A stretch of DNA of 64,000 nt, taken from positions 260,093 to 324,092 of the forward strand of contig DFQH01000001.1 of the NCBI GenBank assembly GCA_002377695.1, written 5' to 3'. The notes beneath the pieces are model-generated. The model searched no databases and was not told the DNA's origin. It was given only the letters and a program-made list of their open reading frames with translations. Source of the stretch: Citromicrobium sp. UBA3494. Lineage in GTDB: Bacteria; Pseudomonadota; Alphaproteobacteria; Sphingomonadales; Sphingomonadaceae. Made by a program: the position numbers and the translations under genes. This document shows positions 17,216 through 25,369 of this stretch, one piece after another; within the stretch, counting starts at the first letter, position 1, and every line of letters starts with the position of its first letter.

Positions 17216-17734
17216 TCAGGCCGCGACAACCCCGGCGATCACCAGCACCGTCATCGCCCAGATCACGATCAGCGTGGGCAGGATCATCATCTGGATGACC
17301 GCATCCCTGCCCTGGAGCAGGCCTGTGTGCGTCTGGATTCCGCCTTGCGCCAGCTCACCGAAGGTCTTTGCCCGCGCCTGCGGCTTGCGCCCGAGGCCCA
17401 GCCACAGGGCGGGTGCGGCGAACAGGCCGACGATGAAGATCGCGAAGATCGCCATGGGCAGCGCCAGTTCGGGCGTGGACAGGCCGATCCCGAGCATGGC
17501 GATGAAACCGAGATAAAGGGCCACCGTCGCGCCGTAGAGCATGGTGGGCATTTCGAAGGTGCGGTCCACGTCCTGGCGAATGACCGCCGGCTCGGCCTCT
17601 ACCGGTACCAGCGCTTCGACCAGCTTCATGCTCGGCTTTTCGACCTGCTCGCGCGGGTCGCGGAGCATTGCGGGCAGTTTGGCATGGACAATCGCCTTTT
17701 CGGCGATGGCGGCGCTGTTCAGACGTTCGGACAT
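17216..17734 (-). CDS. Three-span membrane protein preceded by an FNR box
   Basis: 172 residues from ATG 17734, chosen because AGGAG lies seven bases upstream; GTG 17755 and ATG 17749 are also in frame. The N-terminal 60 residues are polar and cytoplasmic. Hydrophobic segments follow at about 65-85, 89-110 and 148-170, with a charged loop between the last two (LGRKPQARAKTFGELAQGG). I do not recognise a family. It abuts the stop of the FNR-type gene with no space and carries a perfect FNR site in its promoter, so a role in low-oxygen or redox physiology is inferred. Confidence 0.8.
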   Translation of the reverse strand: MSERLNSAAIAEKAIVHAKLPAMLRDPREQVEKPSMKLVEALVPVEAEPAVIRQDVDRTFEMPTMLYGATVALYLGFIAMLGIGLSTPELALPMAIFAIFIVGLFAAPALWLGLGRKPQARAKTFGELAQGGIQTHTGLLQGRDAVIQMMILPTLIVIWAMTVLVIAGVVAA

Positions 17735-17827
17735 TTCTTCGCTCCTCATCGTCACTGAGGAGTGGCTTCTGGCCCTGCTCCTCCTTGTGTTCGAGAAGCG
17801 TATTGCGCCCTGACGTGCGCCCGTACC

Positions 17828-17841
17828 TTGATCCGGATCAA
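17828..17841 (-). promoter_or_regulatory. Perfect FNR box (TTGAT-N4-ATCAA)
   Basis: TTGATCCGGATCAA is an exact 14-base palindrome and matches the FNR consensus in all ten fixed positions. On the minus strand a weak -10 (CAATAC, 17805-17800) follows after exactly 22 bases, the spacing of a class II FNR-activated promoter with the box at -41.5. The target is then the membrane protein starting at 17734. The box is also 17 bases after the moaE stop. Confidence 0.75.
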
Positions 17842-17857
17842 ATCGACGCGATTATTT

Positions 17858-18325
17858 TCAGACCCAGCGATTGCGGTCGGCAAAGTCCTGGGCGCGCGGT
17901 TCGATCCAGTGCCAGCCGTCCGGGCGCTTCTCTCGCTTCCAGAACCACGCCGCGCTCTTGAGATAGTCCATCAGGAAATCGACCGCGTGAAAGGCGTCGC
18001 GGCGATGGCGGGCGGCGGCGGCAACCAGCACGATCGATTCGCCCGGATGCATCACGCCGACGCGATGCCACATGAGCACGCCGTCCAGCGGCCAGCGCTG
18101 CAGCGCCTTGTCCGCAAGCTGCTGCATGCCCGGCAGAGTGAGCGGTTCGTAATGCGTGAGCTCGAGCACGCGCACATCCTCGTCCGGGCGCACCTTGCCC
18201 AGAAAGGTTGCGATGCCACCAGCCTCCGGATGCGCGGCATTGAAGGCCGCCAGCGCCTCGCCGACCGACATGCCGGAATCGAGCAGGCGTACGTCGGCGG
18301 GCGATTGGATGGTAAGCCGGGCCAT
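17858..18325 (-). CDS. moaE: Molybdopterin synthase large subunit
   Basis: 155 residues. MoaE with MoaD inserts two sulfurs into cyclic pyranopterin monophosphate to give molybdopterin. Catalytic residues are visible in AAARHRRDAFHAVDFLMDYL and in the active-site lysine region KSAAWFWKREKR, with an early GATFLGKVR-like strand (GGIATFLGKVRPDEDV). It ends the moaA-moaD-moaE set, three bases after the moaD stop. The length is typical. Confidence 0.95.
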   Translation of the reverse strand: MARLTIQSPADVRLLDSGMSVGEALAAFNAAHPEAGGIATFLGKVRPDEDVRVLELTHYEPLTLPGMQQLADKALQRWPLDGVLMWHRVGVMHPGESIVLVAAAARHRRDAFHAVDFLMDYLKSAAWFWKREKRPDGWHWIEPRAQDFADRNRWV

Positions 18326-18328
18326 CGC

Positions 18329-18571
18329 TCAGCCTCCGCTCACGGGTGGCAGCAGCGCCACCTCGTCGCCGTCCTGCGCCGCGAGACCGGTCTTGTCGGA
18401 CAGAACCTTGCCCGCACACGCTACATGCACGTGCGGTTCGCGCAGCTGCCCGGCCACGGCGGAAGGCACCGCAGCAAGCAAACCCTGCCAGTCCAGCGGA
18501 GCGGGATAGTCCGCCTCCGGCGTACCGGCCGAATCGCGGAGGGAACCAAGAAAGAGAACGCGTACGGCCAT
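18329..18571 (-). CDS. moaD: Molybdopterin synthase sulfur carrier subunit
   Basis: 80 residues with a ubiquitin-like fold pattern. The C-terminus ends in Gly-Gly (LLPPVSGG), the site that becomes a thiocarboxylate and delivers sulfur to the pterin precursor in MoaE. The start ATG 18571 follows the moaA stop by a single base (TGAGATG). A longer open frame upstream overlaps moaA and is not real. Confidence 0.93.
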   Translation of the reverse strand: MAVRVLFLGSLRDSAGTPEADYPAPLDWQGLLAAVPSAVAGQLREPHVHVACAGKVLSDKTGLAAQDGDEVALLPPVSGG

Positions 18572-18572
18572 C

Positions 18573-19601
18573 TCAGCCCCCTGTAACAGACATGTGGCGC
18601 GGCTGCGTCGGCGCAAGGCCCGCAGCGATGCGGAAATCATGGGCATAGGGCTTGATCGCCATGGCCTCGTCCAGCGCGTCCGCCACCGCGCGATCGGGCC
18701 CGTCGCCCCGCAGTGCCGCGCGCAGGTCCACCCGCTCGCCCCCGCCAAGGCAGGGGTAGAGCTGGCCGGTGGCCGTCACCCGCAGGCGGTTGCATCCGGC
18801 GCAGAAATTATCGCTCATCGGGGTGATGAAGCCGATCCGTCCGCCGGTCTCGGCAATATCGAAATAGCGCGATGGGCCGGGTGTGTGTGCGTCGCTGGGC
18901 GTCAGGGTCCAGCGCGCTTCCAGCTTCGCGCGCACCTGCGAGAGTGGCAGATAATGGTCTTCGCGCGCGGCATCGACTTCGCCCAGCGGCATGGTCTCGA
19001 TCAGGCTGATCGCGTGGCCCTGCGCGTGCGCCCAGGCGACCAGATCGGCGATCTCGCCCTCGTTCACGCCGCGCATCGCCACCGTGTTGAGCTTTACCTG
19101 CAGGCCCGCCTCGCGCGCAGCGGCGATCCCTTCGAGCACCTGCGGCAGCGCATCGCGGCGCGACAATGCGCGGAACGTTGCCGGATCGCGCGTGTCGAGC
19201 GAGACGTTGACCCGCCGCACCCCGGCTAGCGCCAGCGCGTCGGCATGGCCCGCCAGCTGCGTACCGTTGGTGGTCAGCGTAACCTCGTCCAGCTCCTGCC
19301 CGAGGTGGCGGCCGATTGCGCGGATCAGGTCCACCACATCGCGCCGCACCAGCGGTTCGCCCCCTGTCAGCCGGATCGTGCGCACGCCACGCGCCATGAA
19401 GCTACGCGCGAGCAGGTAGAGTTCTTCCAGCGTGAGGATGTCCGCCTTGGGCAGGAACTGCATCCTCTCGGGCATGCAATAGGTGCAGCGCAGGTCGCAG
19501 CGGTCCGTCACCGAAAGGCGCAGGTAGGTGATCCGTCGCTGGTGCGTATCGACCAGCGGTGCGCGCTCCAGCGCCAGACGATCAGCCTTCCGTGTCATCA
19601 T
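18573..19601 (-). CDS. moaA: GTP 3',8-cyclase (molybdenum cofactor biosynthesis)
   Basis: 342 residues from ATG 19601. It is a radical SAM enzyme with the N-terminal cluster motif RCDLRCTYC (Cys35, Cys39, Cys42) and a second cluster near the C-terminus (FCAGCNRLRV...YPC). The chain ends in Gly-Gly as needed for activity. It converts GTP to the cyclic 8,5'-precursor of molybdopterin. Tandem ATGs at 19601 and 19598 are both plausible; either overlaps the end of the upstream Rossmann-like gene by about 17-20 bases. Confidence 0.95.
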   Translation of the reverse strand: MMTRKADRLALERAPLVDTHQRRITYLRLSVTDRCDLRCTYCMPERMQFLPKADILTLEELYLLARSFMARGVRTIRLTGGEPLVRRDVVDLIRAIGRHLGQELDEVTLTTNGTQLAGHADALALAGVRRVNVSLDTRDPATFRALSRRDALPQVLEGIAAAREAGLQVKLNTVAMRGVNEGEIADLVAWAHAQGHAISLIETMPLGEVDAAREDHYLPLSQVRAKLEARWTLTPSDAHTPGPSRYFDIAETGGRIGFITPMSDNFCAGCNRLRVTATGQLYPCLGGGERVDLRAALRGDGPDRAVADALDEAMAIKPYAHDFRIAAGLAPTQPRHMSVTGG

Positions 19602-19965
19602 CCCCAAGTCGGCCATCGCTGCCAGTCTCGCAAGGGGCAGTCTCTGCCAGCGGGAGATATTGCCCGGTGATCGCGGGCGAGCGCCCGAGAAATTCGGCCA
19701 TCCGTCCGACCGCGCCCGAATCGGAGCCAGCGACGATGTTGATGCAATGATCGGGATGCGCCCGGGCAAGGTCGCGCGCCGCCCCGCGCCGCCAGTCGGC
19801 ATGATCGAATGGCGCGGGTTGCATCACGACGATCACGTATTCGCTGCCCTGCGCGGCTGCGTGGCGAACCTTCTCAGCCCACTGCGCATGGAACGCCGCC
19901 GCCGCATCCAGCGCGGATTCGGGCAGTGGCTCTATCCGGACGATCGCGGGCGATGCGTCTGCCAC
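19582..19965 (-). CDS. Small Rossmann-like protein of unknown function
   Basis: 127 residues with alternating strands and helices, including SEYVIVVMQPAPFDHADWRR, HCINIVAGSDSGAVGRMAEFL and an acidic end. This resembles a short NAD(P)-binding or NAD(P)-like core, but no full GxGxxG motif is present. It sits one base after folB and overlaps moaA, so it is co-translated with pterin genes. A helper role in folate or molybdopterin metabolism is inference from context only. Confidence 0.75.
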   Translation of the reverse strand: MADASPAIVRIEPLPESALDAAAAFHAQWAEKVRHAAAQGSEYVIVVMQPAPFDHADWRRGAARDLARAHPDHCINIVAGSDSGAVGRMAEFLGRSPAITGQYLPLAETAPCETGSDGRLGDDDTEG

Positions 19966-19966
19966 C

Positions 19967-20350
19967 TCAGGCCCGCTCGCGGTGGAGGGTAATGCCGATC
20001 TTCTCGCTTCCGATCCCGATCGCCAGCTTCACGATCGTCACCGAAATCGCCTCGATCCGCTCGTCCTGCAGGAACAGGGTTTCGCAGATATGGTCGCCCA
20101 CCGCCTCGATCAGCTTGAAGTGGACGCCTTCGGGCAGCCCCTCGGTCGCAGCGTGGCGCAGGTCCATGTAGTTCTTGCTGGCATCGAGCGTGGTGTCCGG
20201 ATCGTAAGCTGGCTGCGGGCTCATGCGCGCCTCGATCGTGATGCGCAGCGGCTGCGGCTTGCCCGTCTCTTCGGAATAGATTCCGGTGAGCACGTCGGTC
20301 TCGATATCCGCGACCCGCAGGATGAGTGTGTCTTTCATGGGGTGCTTCAA
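19967..20350 (-). CDS. folB: Dihydroneopterin aldolase-family protein
   Basis: 127 residues. The FolB signature elements are seen: an N-terminal GIYSEETGKPQPLRITIEA strand pair, MDLRHAATEG, a family Glu in HFKLIEAVGDHICETLF, and the terminal strand VTIVKLAIGIGSEKIGITLHRE. FolB cleaves dihydroneopterin to hydroxymethyl-dihydropterin in folate synthesis, as an octamer in the cytoplasm. Its start overlaps the stop of the methyltransferase upstream by four bases. The paralogous activity FolX cannot be excluded. Confidence 0.85.
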   Translation of the reverse strand: MKHPMKDTLILRVADIETDVLTGIYSEETGKPQPLRITIEARMSPQPAYDPDTTLDASKNYMDLRHAATEGLPEGVHFKLIEAVGDHICETLFLQDERIEAISVTIVKLAIGIGSEKIGITLHRERA

Positions 20351-21231
20351 ACGGAATTCCTCCAGCGTGCGAAGATGGCGGTGGGCAATACGCGCCCTTC
20401 CCCCTCTTCCCGGACGCCCAGATCGCCGTGCTCAACGGTGCCGGGCAAGCCCGCAAAGGCTTCGTCGAGCAGCGCGGCGAGTGCAAGGCTGCTCATCCGC
20501 ACGGCATAGACGGTCAGGAACAGGAAGCGGCTGTCCGCATCCAGAAGCTTCACGCAGTCGGCGATCAGGGGGCTGAGCCCTTCCTCGATCCGCCACGTCT
20601 CGGTTTTGGGACCTCGGCCGAACTTCGGGGGATCGAGGATGATGCCATCGTAGCGGTTTTCCCGCCGGACCTCGCGCGCGGCGAACTTGGCCGCATCGTC
20701 GACCAGCCAGCGGACGGGCCTGTCCTCCATCCCGGCGAGCGCGGCATTCTCGCGCGCCTGCGCGACCGATTTCTTGCTCGCATCGACATGGGTCACAGGG
20801 CCGCACTGGCTCAGCGCAAGCGTGCCGACACCCGTATAGCCGAACATGTTGAGCGTCTGCGCGTCCGGCTTGCCCGCCAGCTCTGCGCGCATCCAGTTCC
20901 ACACCGGGGCCATGTCCGGGAAGAAGCCAAGGTGGCGGAAAGGCGTGCACTGCGCGTTGAACCGCACATCGTCCCAGGCAAGCGGCCAGCTATCGGGCAC
21001 CTGCGGCGACAGGTCCCAGCGGCCACCGCCATCCTCGTCCGCGCCGGGGACGAATTCGCCATCCGCCTGCCAGTCATCGAAGCGCGGGCTCCAGAAGGCC
21101 TGCGGTTCGGGGCGGATGAAGCGATAGGGCCCGAAGCGCTCCAGCTTGCGGCCATGCCCGCTGTCGACGAGGCCGTAGTCGGCCCACGGCTCGCCGATCA
21201 TAAGCTGGGGTTCCAGGCGCAGCTGCGCCAT
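20347..21231 (-). CDS. Class I SAM-dependent methyltransferase (RlmI/RlmK-like)
   Basis: 294 residues. The SAM site is in QTLNMFGYTGVGTLALSQCG followed by THVDASKKSVAQARENAAL, and the catalytic region reads YDGIILDPPKFGRGPK. This resembles the C-terminal domain of 23S rRNA methyltransferases of the RlmI/RlmK group, but the N-terminal PUA domain of RlmI is absent. ATG 21231 overlaps the thrC stop by one base (TGATG). The substrate is probably rRNA but could be another nucleic acid. Confidence 0.82.
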   Translation of the reverse strand: MAQLRLEPQLMIGEPWADYGLVDSGHGRKLERFGPYRFIRPEPQAFWSPRFDDWQADGEFVPGADEDGGGRWDLSPQVPDSWPLAWDDVRFNAQCTPFRHLGFFPDMAPVWNWMRAELAGKPDAQTLNMFGYTGVGTLALSQCGPVTHVDASKKSVAQARENAALAGMEDRPVRWLVDDAAKFAAREVRRENRYDGIILDPPKFGRGPKTETWRIEEGLSPLIADCVKLLDADSRFLFLTVYAVRMSSLALAALLDEAFAGLPGTVEHGDLGVREEGEGRVLPTAIFARWRNSV

Positions 21232-22637
21232 CAGCGTGTGGCCTTGGCTGCGATGTAATCGCGCACCGTGTCGTAATCGGCGGGCAGCGTTTCGAAGCGT
21301 TCTTCCAGCGCGAACAAATCGCCCACGCGTGCGGGCAGATCGGCCTCGATGCCGATCGCCTGCTTCACCGCGTCGGGGAACTTCGCGGGGTGGGCCGTGG
21401 CGAGCGTGACGACCGGGATCGATGATTCGATCTCGTCGGCCATTGTCGCCGTGCATGCGGCATGGAGGCCCACCGCCGTATGCGGATCGATCACTTCGCC
21501 ACAATTCGCGTGCGCCCAGCGCATCGCCGCCAGCGTGTCTTCCGGCGTGGCGCGATACGCGGAGAACATCGCCGCAATCCCCTCACGCTGCGCGACATCG
21601 AGCGCCAGCGACTTGCTGCTCCCGAAGCCGTTCATCTGCACGGCAAGCGCCTCCGCATCGCGCCCGTTCGCCTCGAACAGCAGGCGTTCGAAATTGGAGC
21701 TTACCTGGATATCCATCGACGGAGTGATCGTCGCGTGGCTCTCCCCCACCGAATAGTCGCCATCGCGAATCGCGCGGGCGAGGATGTCGTTCTTGTTGGT
21801 GGCGACGATCAGGCGCTCCACCGGCAGGCCCATCTGCGCCGCGACATAGCCTGCAAAGACATCGCCGAAATTGCCGGTCGGCACACTGAAAGCCACCTTG
21901 CGGTCGGGCGCCCCCAGCTGGAGCGCGGCGGCGAAGTAGTACACCACCTGCGCCATCAGCCGCGCCCAGTTGATCGAGTTGACCGCGCCGATGTCCAGCG
22001 TGTCGGTGAGCGCCGGGTCCGCGAACATGCGCTTCACCATCGCCTGTGCATCGTCGAAGCTGCCGCCAATCGCGATATTATGGACGTTGGCCGCGCTGAT
22101 CGTGGTCATCTGGCGGCGCTGGATCTCGCTGACCCGGCCTTCGGGGTGGAGCATGAAAATCTGGGCATTGTCGCGCCCTGCCACCGCATGGATGGCGGCA
22201 GAGCCGGTATCGCCGCTGGTCGCACCGATGATGGTCAGCGGGCGCTCGGCGCTTTCCAGAAAACGCTCGAACAGCAGGCCGAGCAGTTGCAGCGCCACAT
22301 CCTTGAACGCCAGCGTGGGGCCGTGAAACAGCTCCAGCAGCCAGTGCTGGCCATCGAGCTGGACGAGCGGCGTCGTCGCGGCGTGATCGAATGCGCCATA
22401 GGCCTTTTCGCACAGCGTCAGCAGATCGTCGGGCGACAGGCTGCCGTCCACGAACGGGGCCATTACCCGGGCGGCGAGTTGCGGGTAGGAAAGGCCGCGC
22501 ATGGCGCGAATCTCGTCCACCGAAAACTGCGGCCAGCTTTCGGGCAGGTACAGCCCGCCGTCGCTGGCCAGCCCGGTCAGCGTGACGCCTTCGAAATCGA
22601 GCATGGGCGCCTGCCCCCGGGTGGAAACGTAGCGCAT
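21231..22637 (-). CDS. thrC: Threonine synthase
   Basis: 468 residues, the length of the long (E. coli/yeast-like) type. It converts O-phosphohomoserine to threonine with PLP. The PLP lysine lies in FHGPTLAFKDVALQLLG, and the phosphate/PLP loops in GATSGDTGSAAIHAVAGR and FSVPTGNFGDVFAGY. The N-terminus MRYVSTRGQAPMLDFEG is typical. The gene starts at ATG 22637, which overlaps the SURF1 stop by one base, so an amino-acid gene is translationally tied to the oxidase assembly genes. Confidence 0.95.
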   Translation of the reverse strand: MRYVSTRGQAPMLDFEGVTLTGLASDGGLYLPESWPQFSVDEIRAMRGLSYPQLAARVMAPFVDGSLSPDDLLTLCEKAYGAFDHAATTPLVQLDGQHWLLELFHGPTLAFKDVALQLLGLLFERFLESAERPLTIIGATSGDTGSAAIHAVAGRDNAQIFMLHPEGRVSEIQRRQMTTISAANVHNIAIGGSFDDAQAMVKRMFADPALTDTLDIGAVNSINWARLMAQVVYYFAAALQLGAPDRKVAFSVPTGNFGDVFAGYVAAQMGLPVERLIVATNKNDILARAIRDGDYSVGESHATITPSMDIQVSSNFERLLFEANGRDAEALAVQMNGFGSSKSLALDVAQREGIAAMFSAYRATPEDTLAAMRWAHANCGEVIDPHTAVGLHAACTATMADEIESSIPVVTLATAHPAKFPDAVKQAIGIEADLPARVGDLFALEERFETLPADYDTVRDYIAAKATR

Positions 22638-23260
22638 CAACTTTCCTCGTCCTTGCGGGCAGCATTCGACTGCCCAAGCACCCGCTTGCGTACCGCCAGC
22701 GCGTAGATCACCAGCGCGGTCAGCGCGAAGAAGAACCACTGCCAGGCATAGGCGATGTGGTTGTTGGGCAGTTCCGCCGGGTCGGGCCGCTGCAGCGGCA
22801 GCAGGCCCGCGCGCGGGGGATCGGCGACCAGGCGCGGCCCGGGCGCGATGATCCCCGTCACCTCGCCGCCGTTCCAGATCGGCCCCTCCGGCCCGCGCGT
22901 CCAGCCCAGCGCAATGCGCGCTTGGCCGCCGCGCTTGCCGTCTTCGTTGGACAGCTCGCATTCGGCAATCTGCGCCCACCCCTTGGAGCCACGCGCATTG
23001 GTGCCTGCAACCGCAGTCAGTTCGGTCACGCGCGCGCACTCGACCGAGCTGCGGCGATAGAGGCGCCGCTCCAGCGCCTCGGCATTGTCGCCGGGCCAGG
23101 CGACGGCTTCCTCGTTATCGCCCGCAGCGGCATAACGGGCGAGCAGCGCTTCCTTCTCGTCCGCGCGGCCCAGCTGCCAGAAGCCGAGCGCGATCATGGT
23201 CGCAACGGCCAGCAGCACGACGATGGTGGGGATAAGCGGCAGCCGCTTCAGGTAGTTCAT
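22637..23260 (-). CDS. SURF1-family cytochrome oxidase assembly protein
   Basis: 207 residues with one membrane span at each end (about 9-27 and 172-192). Family marks are the N-terminal GFWQLGRADEKEALL and the C-terminal NNHIAYAWQWFFFAL. SURF1 helps insert heme a into subunit I of aa3-type oxidases at the inner membrane. It overlaps DUF983 upstream by four bases and thrC downstream by one, within the ctaC-to-moaE run. Confidence 0.92.
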   Translation of the reverse strand: MNYLKRLPLIPTIVVLLAVATMIALGFWQLGRADEKEALLARYAAAGDNEEAVAWPGDNAEALERRLYRRSSVECARVTELTAVAGTNARGSKGWAQIAECELSNEDGKRGGQARIALGWTRGPEGPIWNGGEVTGIIAPGPRLVADPPRAGLLPLQRPDPAELPNNHIAYAWQWFFFALTALVIYALAVRKRVLGQSNAARKDEES

Positions 23261-23652
23261 CGTCCGGCCTCACCCGCCTTCTGGCGATATTCGGACCAAA
23301 GGAGAGCGGCCTTGGAAAGCCGCAGACCGCCCAGCGTCAGCGCAAGGCCCAGCGGAAGCCACAGGATCGCATGGACCCACCAGGGCGGCGAAACCGCGAC
23401 CGCGAGCCATCCTGCTAGCCCGAAAAGAATGGCGCCGACGATCAGCGCTAGAAAGGCAGCGGGACCATCGCCGACGTTGAACCGCGTGTAGTCCAGTCCA
23501 CAGGCCCGGCATCGACTGTCGAAGGAGATCCAACCGGCGAACAGGGTGCGATTGCCGCACCGCGGGCACAGACCGAAAAGGGCAGCCTCGCGCAAGGTCG
23601 GCTGCCCTTTCCCGTCATGTGAAGAATCGGAGGCCGGTTGGCCGTCTTGCAT
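23257..23652 (-). CDS. DUF983 zinc-ribbon membrane protein
   Basis: 131 residues. Two CXXC pairs (CPRCGNRTLFAGWISF and CRACGLDY) suggest one bound metal in the N-terminal half. Two membrane spans follow at about 65-85 and 89-108. DUF983 genes are commonly found in alphaproteobacterial cox operons between subunit III and SURF1, as here, so a role in oxidase maturation or metal delivery is inferred. ATG 23652 overlaps the ctaE stop. Confidence 0.88.
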   Translation of the reverse strand: MQDGQPASDSSHDGKGQPTLREAALFGLCPRCGNRTLFAGWISFDSRCRACGLDYTRFNVGDGPAAFLALIVGAILFGLAGWLAVAVSPPWWVHAILWLPLGLALTLGGLRLSKAALLWSEYRQKAGEAGR

Positions 23653-24533
23653 CAGTGGATTTCGGCGCCCCAGCCACCCCAGACATAGACGGAGATGAAC
23701 AGGAACAGCCACACGACGTCGACGAAGTGCCAGTACCACGCAGCCGCTTCGAAGCCGAAGTGCTGGCGCGGCGTGAAATGGCCGAGATAGGCGCGGCGCA
23801 GGCACACGATCAGGAAGATCGTACCCACCAGAACGTGGAAACCGTGGAAGCCGGTCGCCATGTAGAACGCGCTCGAATAGGTGTTGCCACCGAAGCCGAA
23901 CGGCGCGTGCATGTATTCGTAGGCCTGGATGGCAGTGAACAGAACGCCCAGCGCGATCGTGCCCCAGAGGCCCAGCTTCAGGCCTTCACGGTCGCCATTG
24001 ATCAGGCAGTGGTGCGCCCAGGTGACCGTAGTACCCGAACACAGCAGGATCAGTGTGTTGAGCAGCGGCAGATCGAACGGGTCGATCACATGCATGCCGT
24101 CGGGCGGGAAGACTGCCAGCGGGCCTGCGCCCTCCTGGCCGATCAGGTTCTGCCAGGTTCCCTCGGCGATTTCCTGGATCGGCGCGGGGAACAGAGCGAA
24201 GTCGAAGAAGGCCCAGAACCAGCCCACGAAGAACATCACTTCGGACAGGATGAACAGGATCATGCCGTAGCGCATGTGCAGCTGCACCACCGGGGTATGG
24301 TCGCCCGCGTGCGCTTCGTTGATGATCTTGGAGAACCAGCCCCAGAAGGTGGCGATCAGGCCGGCAATGCCGAGGCCCCAGACGATCTGCCAGGTGCCAG
24401 CGGGGAATGCCTCGCTCGCGCGGTGCATGTACATCACCATCCCGCTCGTGAAGACCAGCGCGGAAAGCGCACCCATGAAGGGCCAGATGTCTGGGGCGAG
24501 AATGTGATAATCGTGGTTCTTGGCGCCGGCCAT
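23652..24533 (-). CDS. ctaE: Cytochrome c oxidase subunit III
   Basis: 293 residues with seven predicted membrane spans. Hallmarks are MFFVGWFWAFFDFALFP near the second span, SGTTVTWAHHCLI and the C-terminal FHGFHVLVGTIFLIVCL with HFGFEAAAWYWHFVDVVWLFLF. Subunit III stabilises the aa3 oxidase and supports proton uptake. It lies after ctaG and before DUF983, the usual alphaproteobacterial order. Confidence 0.97.
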   Translation of the reverse strand: MAGAKNHDYHILAPDIWPFMGALSALVFTSGMVMYMHRASEAFPAGTWQIVWGLGIAGLIATFWGWFSKIINEAHAGDHTPVVQLHMRYGMILFILSEVMFFVGWFWAFFDFALFPAPIQEIAEGTWQNLIGQEGAGPLAVFPPDGMHVIDPFDLPLLNTLILLCSGTTVTWAHHCLINGDREGLKLGLWGTIALGVLFTAIQAYEYMHAPFGFGGNTYSSAFYMATGFHGFHVLVGTIFLIVCLRRAYLGHFTPRQHFGFEAAAWYWHFVDVVWLFLFISVYVWGGWGAEIH

Positions 24534-24607
24534 GTCTCGTCTTTCCTGCTAGCTTGCCCTGCCCATAATCGGGCGATGCGCGATGGTCCAGAGGGACCGC
24601 CGCCGGT

Positions 24608-25216
24608 TTAACCGCCCCCTTCGGGCTTGTCCTCATTTCGTGCGCGGTGGAAGGTGTAGCTCAGCGTAATCTGCTCCACCCCTTCCATGTTCGGATCGTC
24701 CAGCGCCGCCGGGTCGACATAGAACAGCACGGGCATGCGCATTTCCTCGCCCGGCTGCAAGGTCTGCTCGGTAAAGCAGAAACACTGGATCTTGTTGAAA
24801 TAGGGCGCGGCCTGCTCAGGCTCGACATTGAAGGTGGCCGCGCCGGTGATGGGCACGTCCGCATTGTTGCGCGCGGTATAGAAGGCAAGGTCGCGCGTGC
24901 CGATCTGCACGGTATCCGTCGTATGCTCGGGCGCGAAGGTCCATGGCATGCCGCGCGCGGTGCTGGCGTCGAAACGGATCGAGATCGGCGGCGCTCCGGC
25001 GCTTGCCGCCAGCCTTTCGGCCATGGCGGCATCCGATTCAGATGCAACCTGCGTCGTCCCGCCGAAGCCCGTCACCTGGCAGAACATCTGGTAAAGCGGC
25101 ACCGCGGCGAAGCCCATGCCGACCATCACGGCCGCCATGACCAGCGCCATGAGGCCGATTCGCAGGTTCTTCTGCTCGAGACTGCGCCCGGCAATGGAAG
25201 CGGAAGCGGTCGCCAT
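24608..25216 (-). CDS. ctaG: Cytochrome c oxidase assembly protein CtaG/Cox11
   Basis: 202 residues from ATG 25216. One N-terminal membrane span (about 21-44) is followed by a periplasmic copper-binding domain with the conserved CFCF motif (NKIQCFCFTEQTLQPGEE). CtaG delivers Cu(I) to the CuB site of subunit I. It follows the 49-residue membrane protein by three bases, and a TTG at 25219 is the other possible start. The end (RNEDKPEGGG) is polar. Confidence 0.95.
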   Translation of the reverse strand: MATASASIAGRSLEQKNLRIGLMALVMAAVMVGMGFAAVPLYQMFCQVTGFGGTTQVASESDAAMAERLAASAGAPPISIRFDASTARGMPWTFAPEHTTDTVQIGTRDLAFYTARNNADVPITGAATFNVEPEQAAPYFNKIQCFCFTEQTLQPGEEMRMPVLFYVDPAALDDPNMEGVEQITLSYTFHRARNEDKPEGGG

Positions 25217-25219
25217 CAA

Positions 25220-25369
25220 TCAGTCCCCCATCCGCACGATCGTGATCGCGTAGAAGAGCACCGCAAAGAACAGCAGCACGCCGCCAATGGCGAGGTTGCG
25301 GCCCTTGCGCGCCTGCTTGAAGCGCGCTTCCTCTTCCGGCGTCATCCGGTTCGGCTTGTTCTCGGTCAT
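25220..25369 (-). CDS. 49-residue membrane protein between ctaB and ctaG (CoxF-like)
   Basis: A 150-base gene easily missed by its size. The protein begins [20 protein letters not shown], carries Arg/Lys just before one membrane span at about residues 26-45, and ends in VRMGD. ATG 25369 overlaps the ctaB stop as ATGA and the stop is three bases before ctaG, so coupling on both sides supports that it is translated. Small single-span proteins occur at this place in many alphaproteobacterial cox operons and are presumed assembly factors for the oxidase. Confidence 0.85.
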   Translation of the reverse strand: MTENKPNRMTPEEEARFKQARKGRNLAIGGVLLFFAVLFYAITIVRMGD

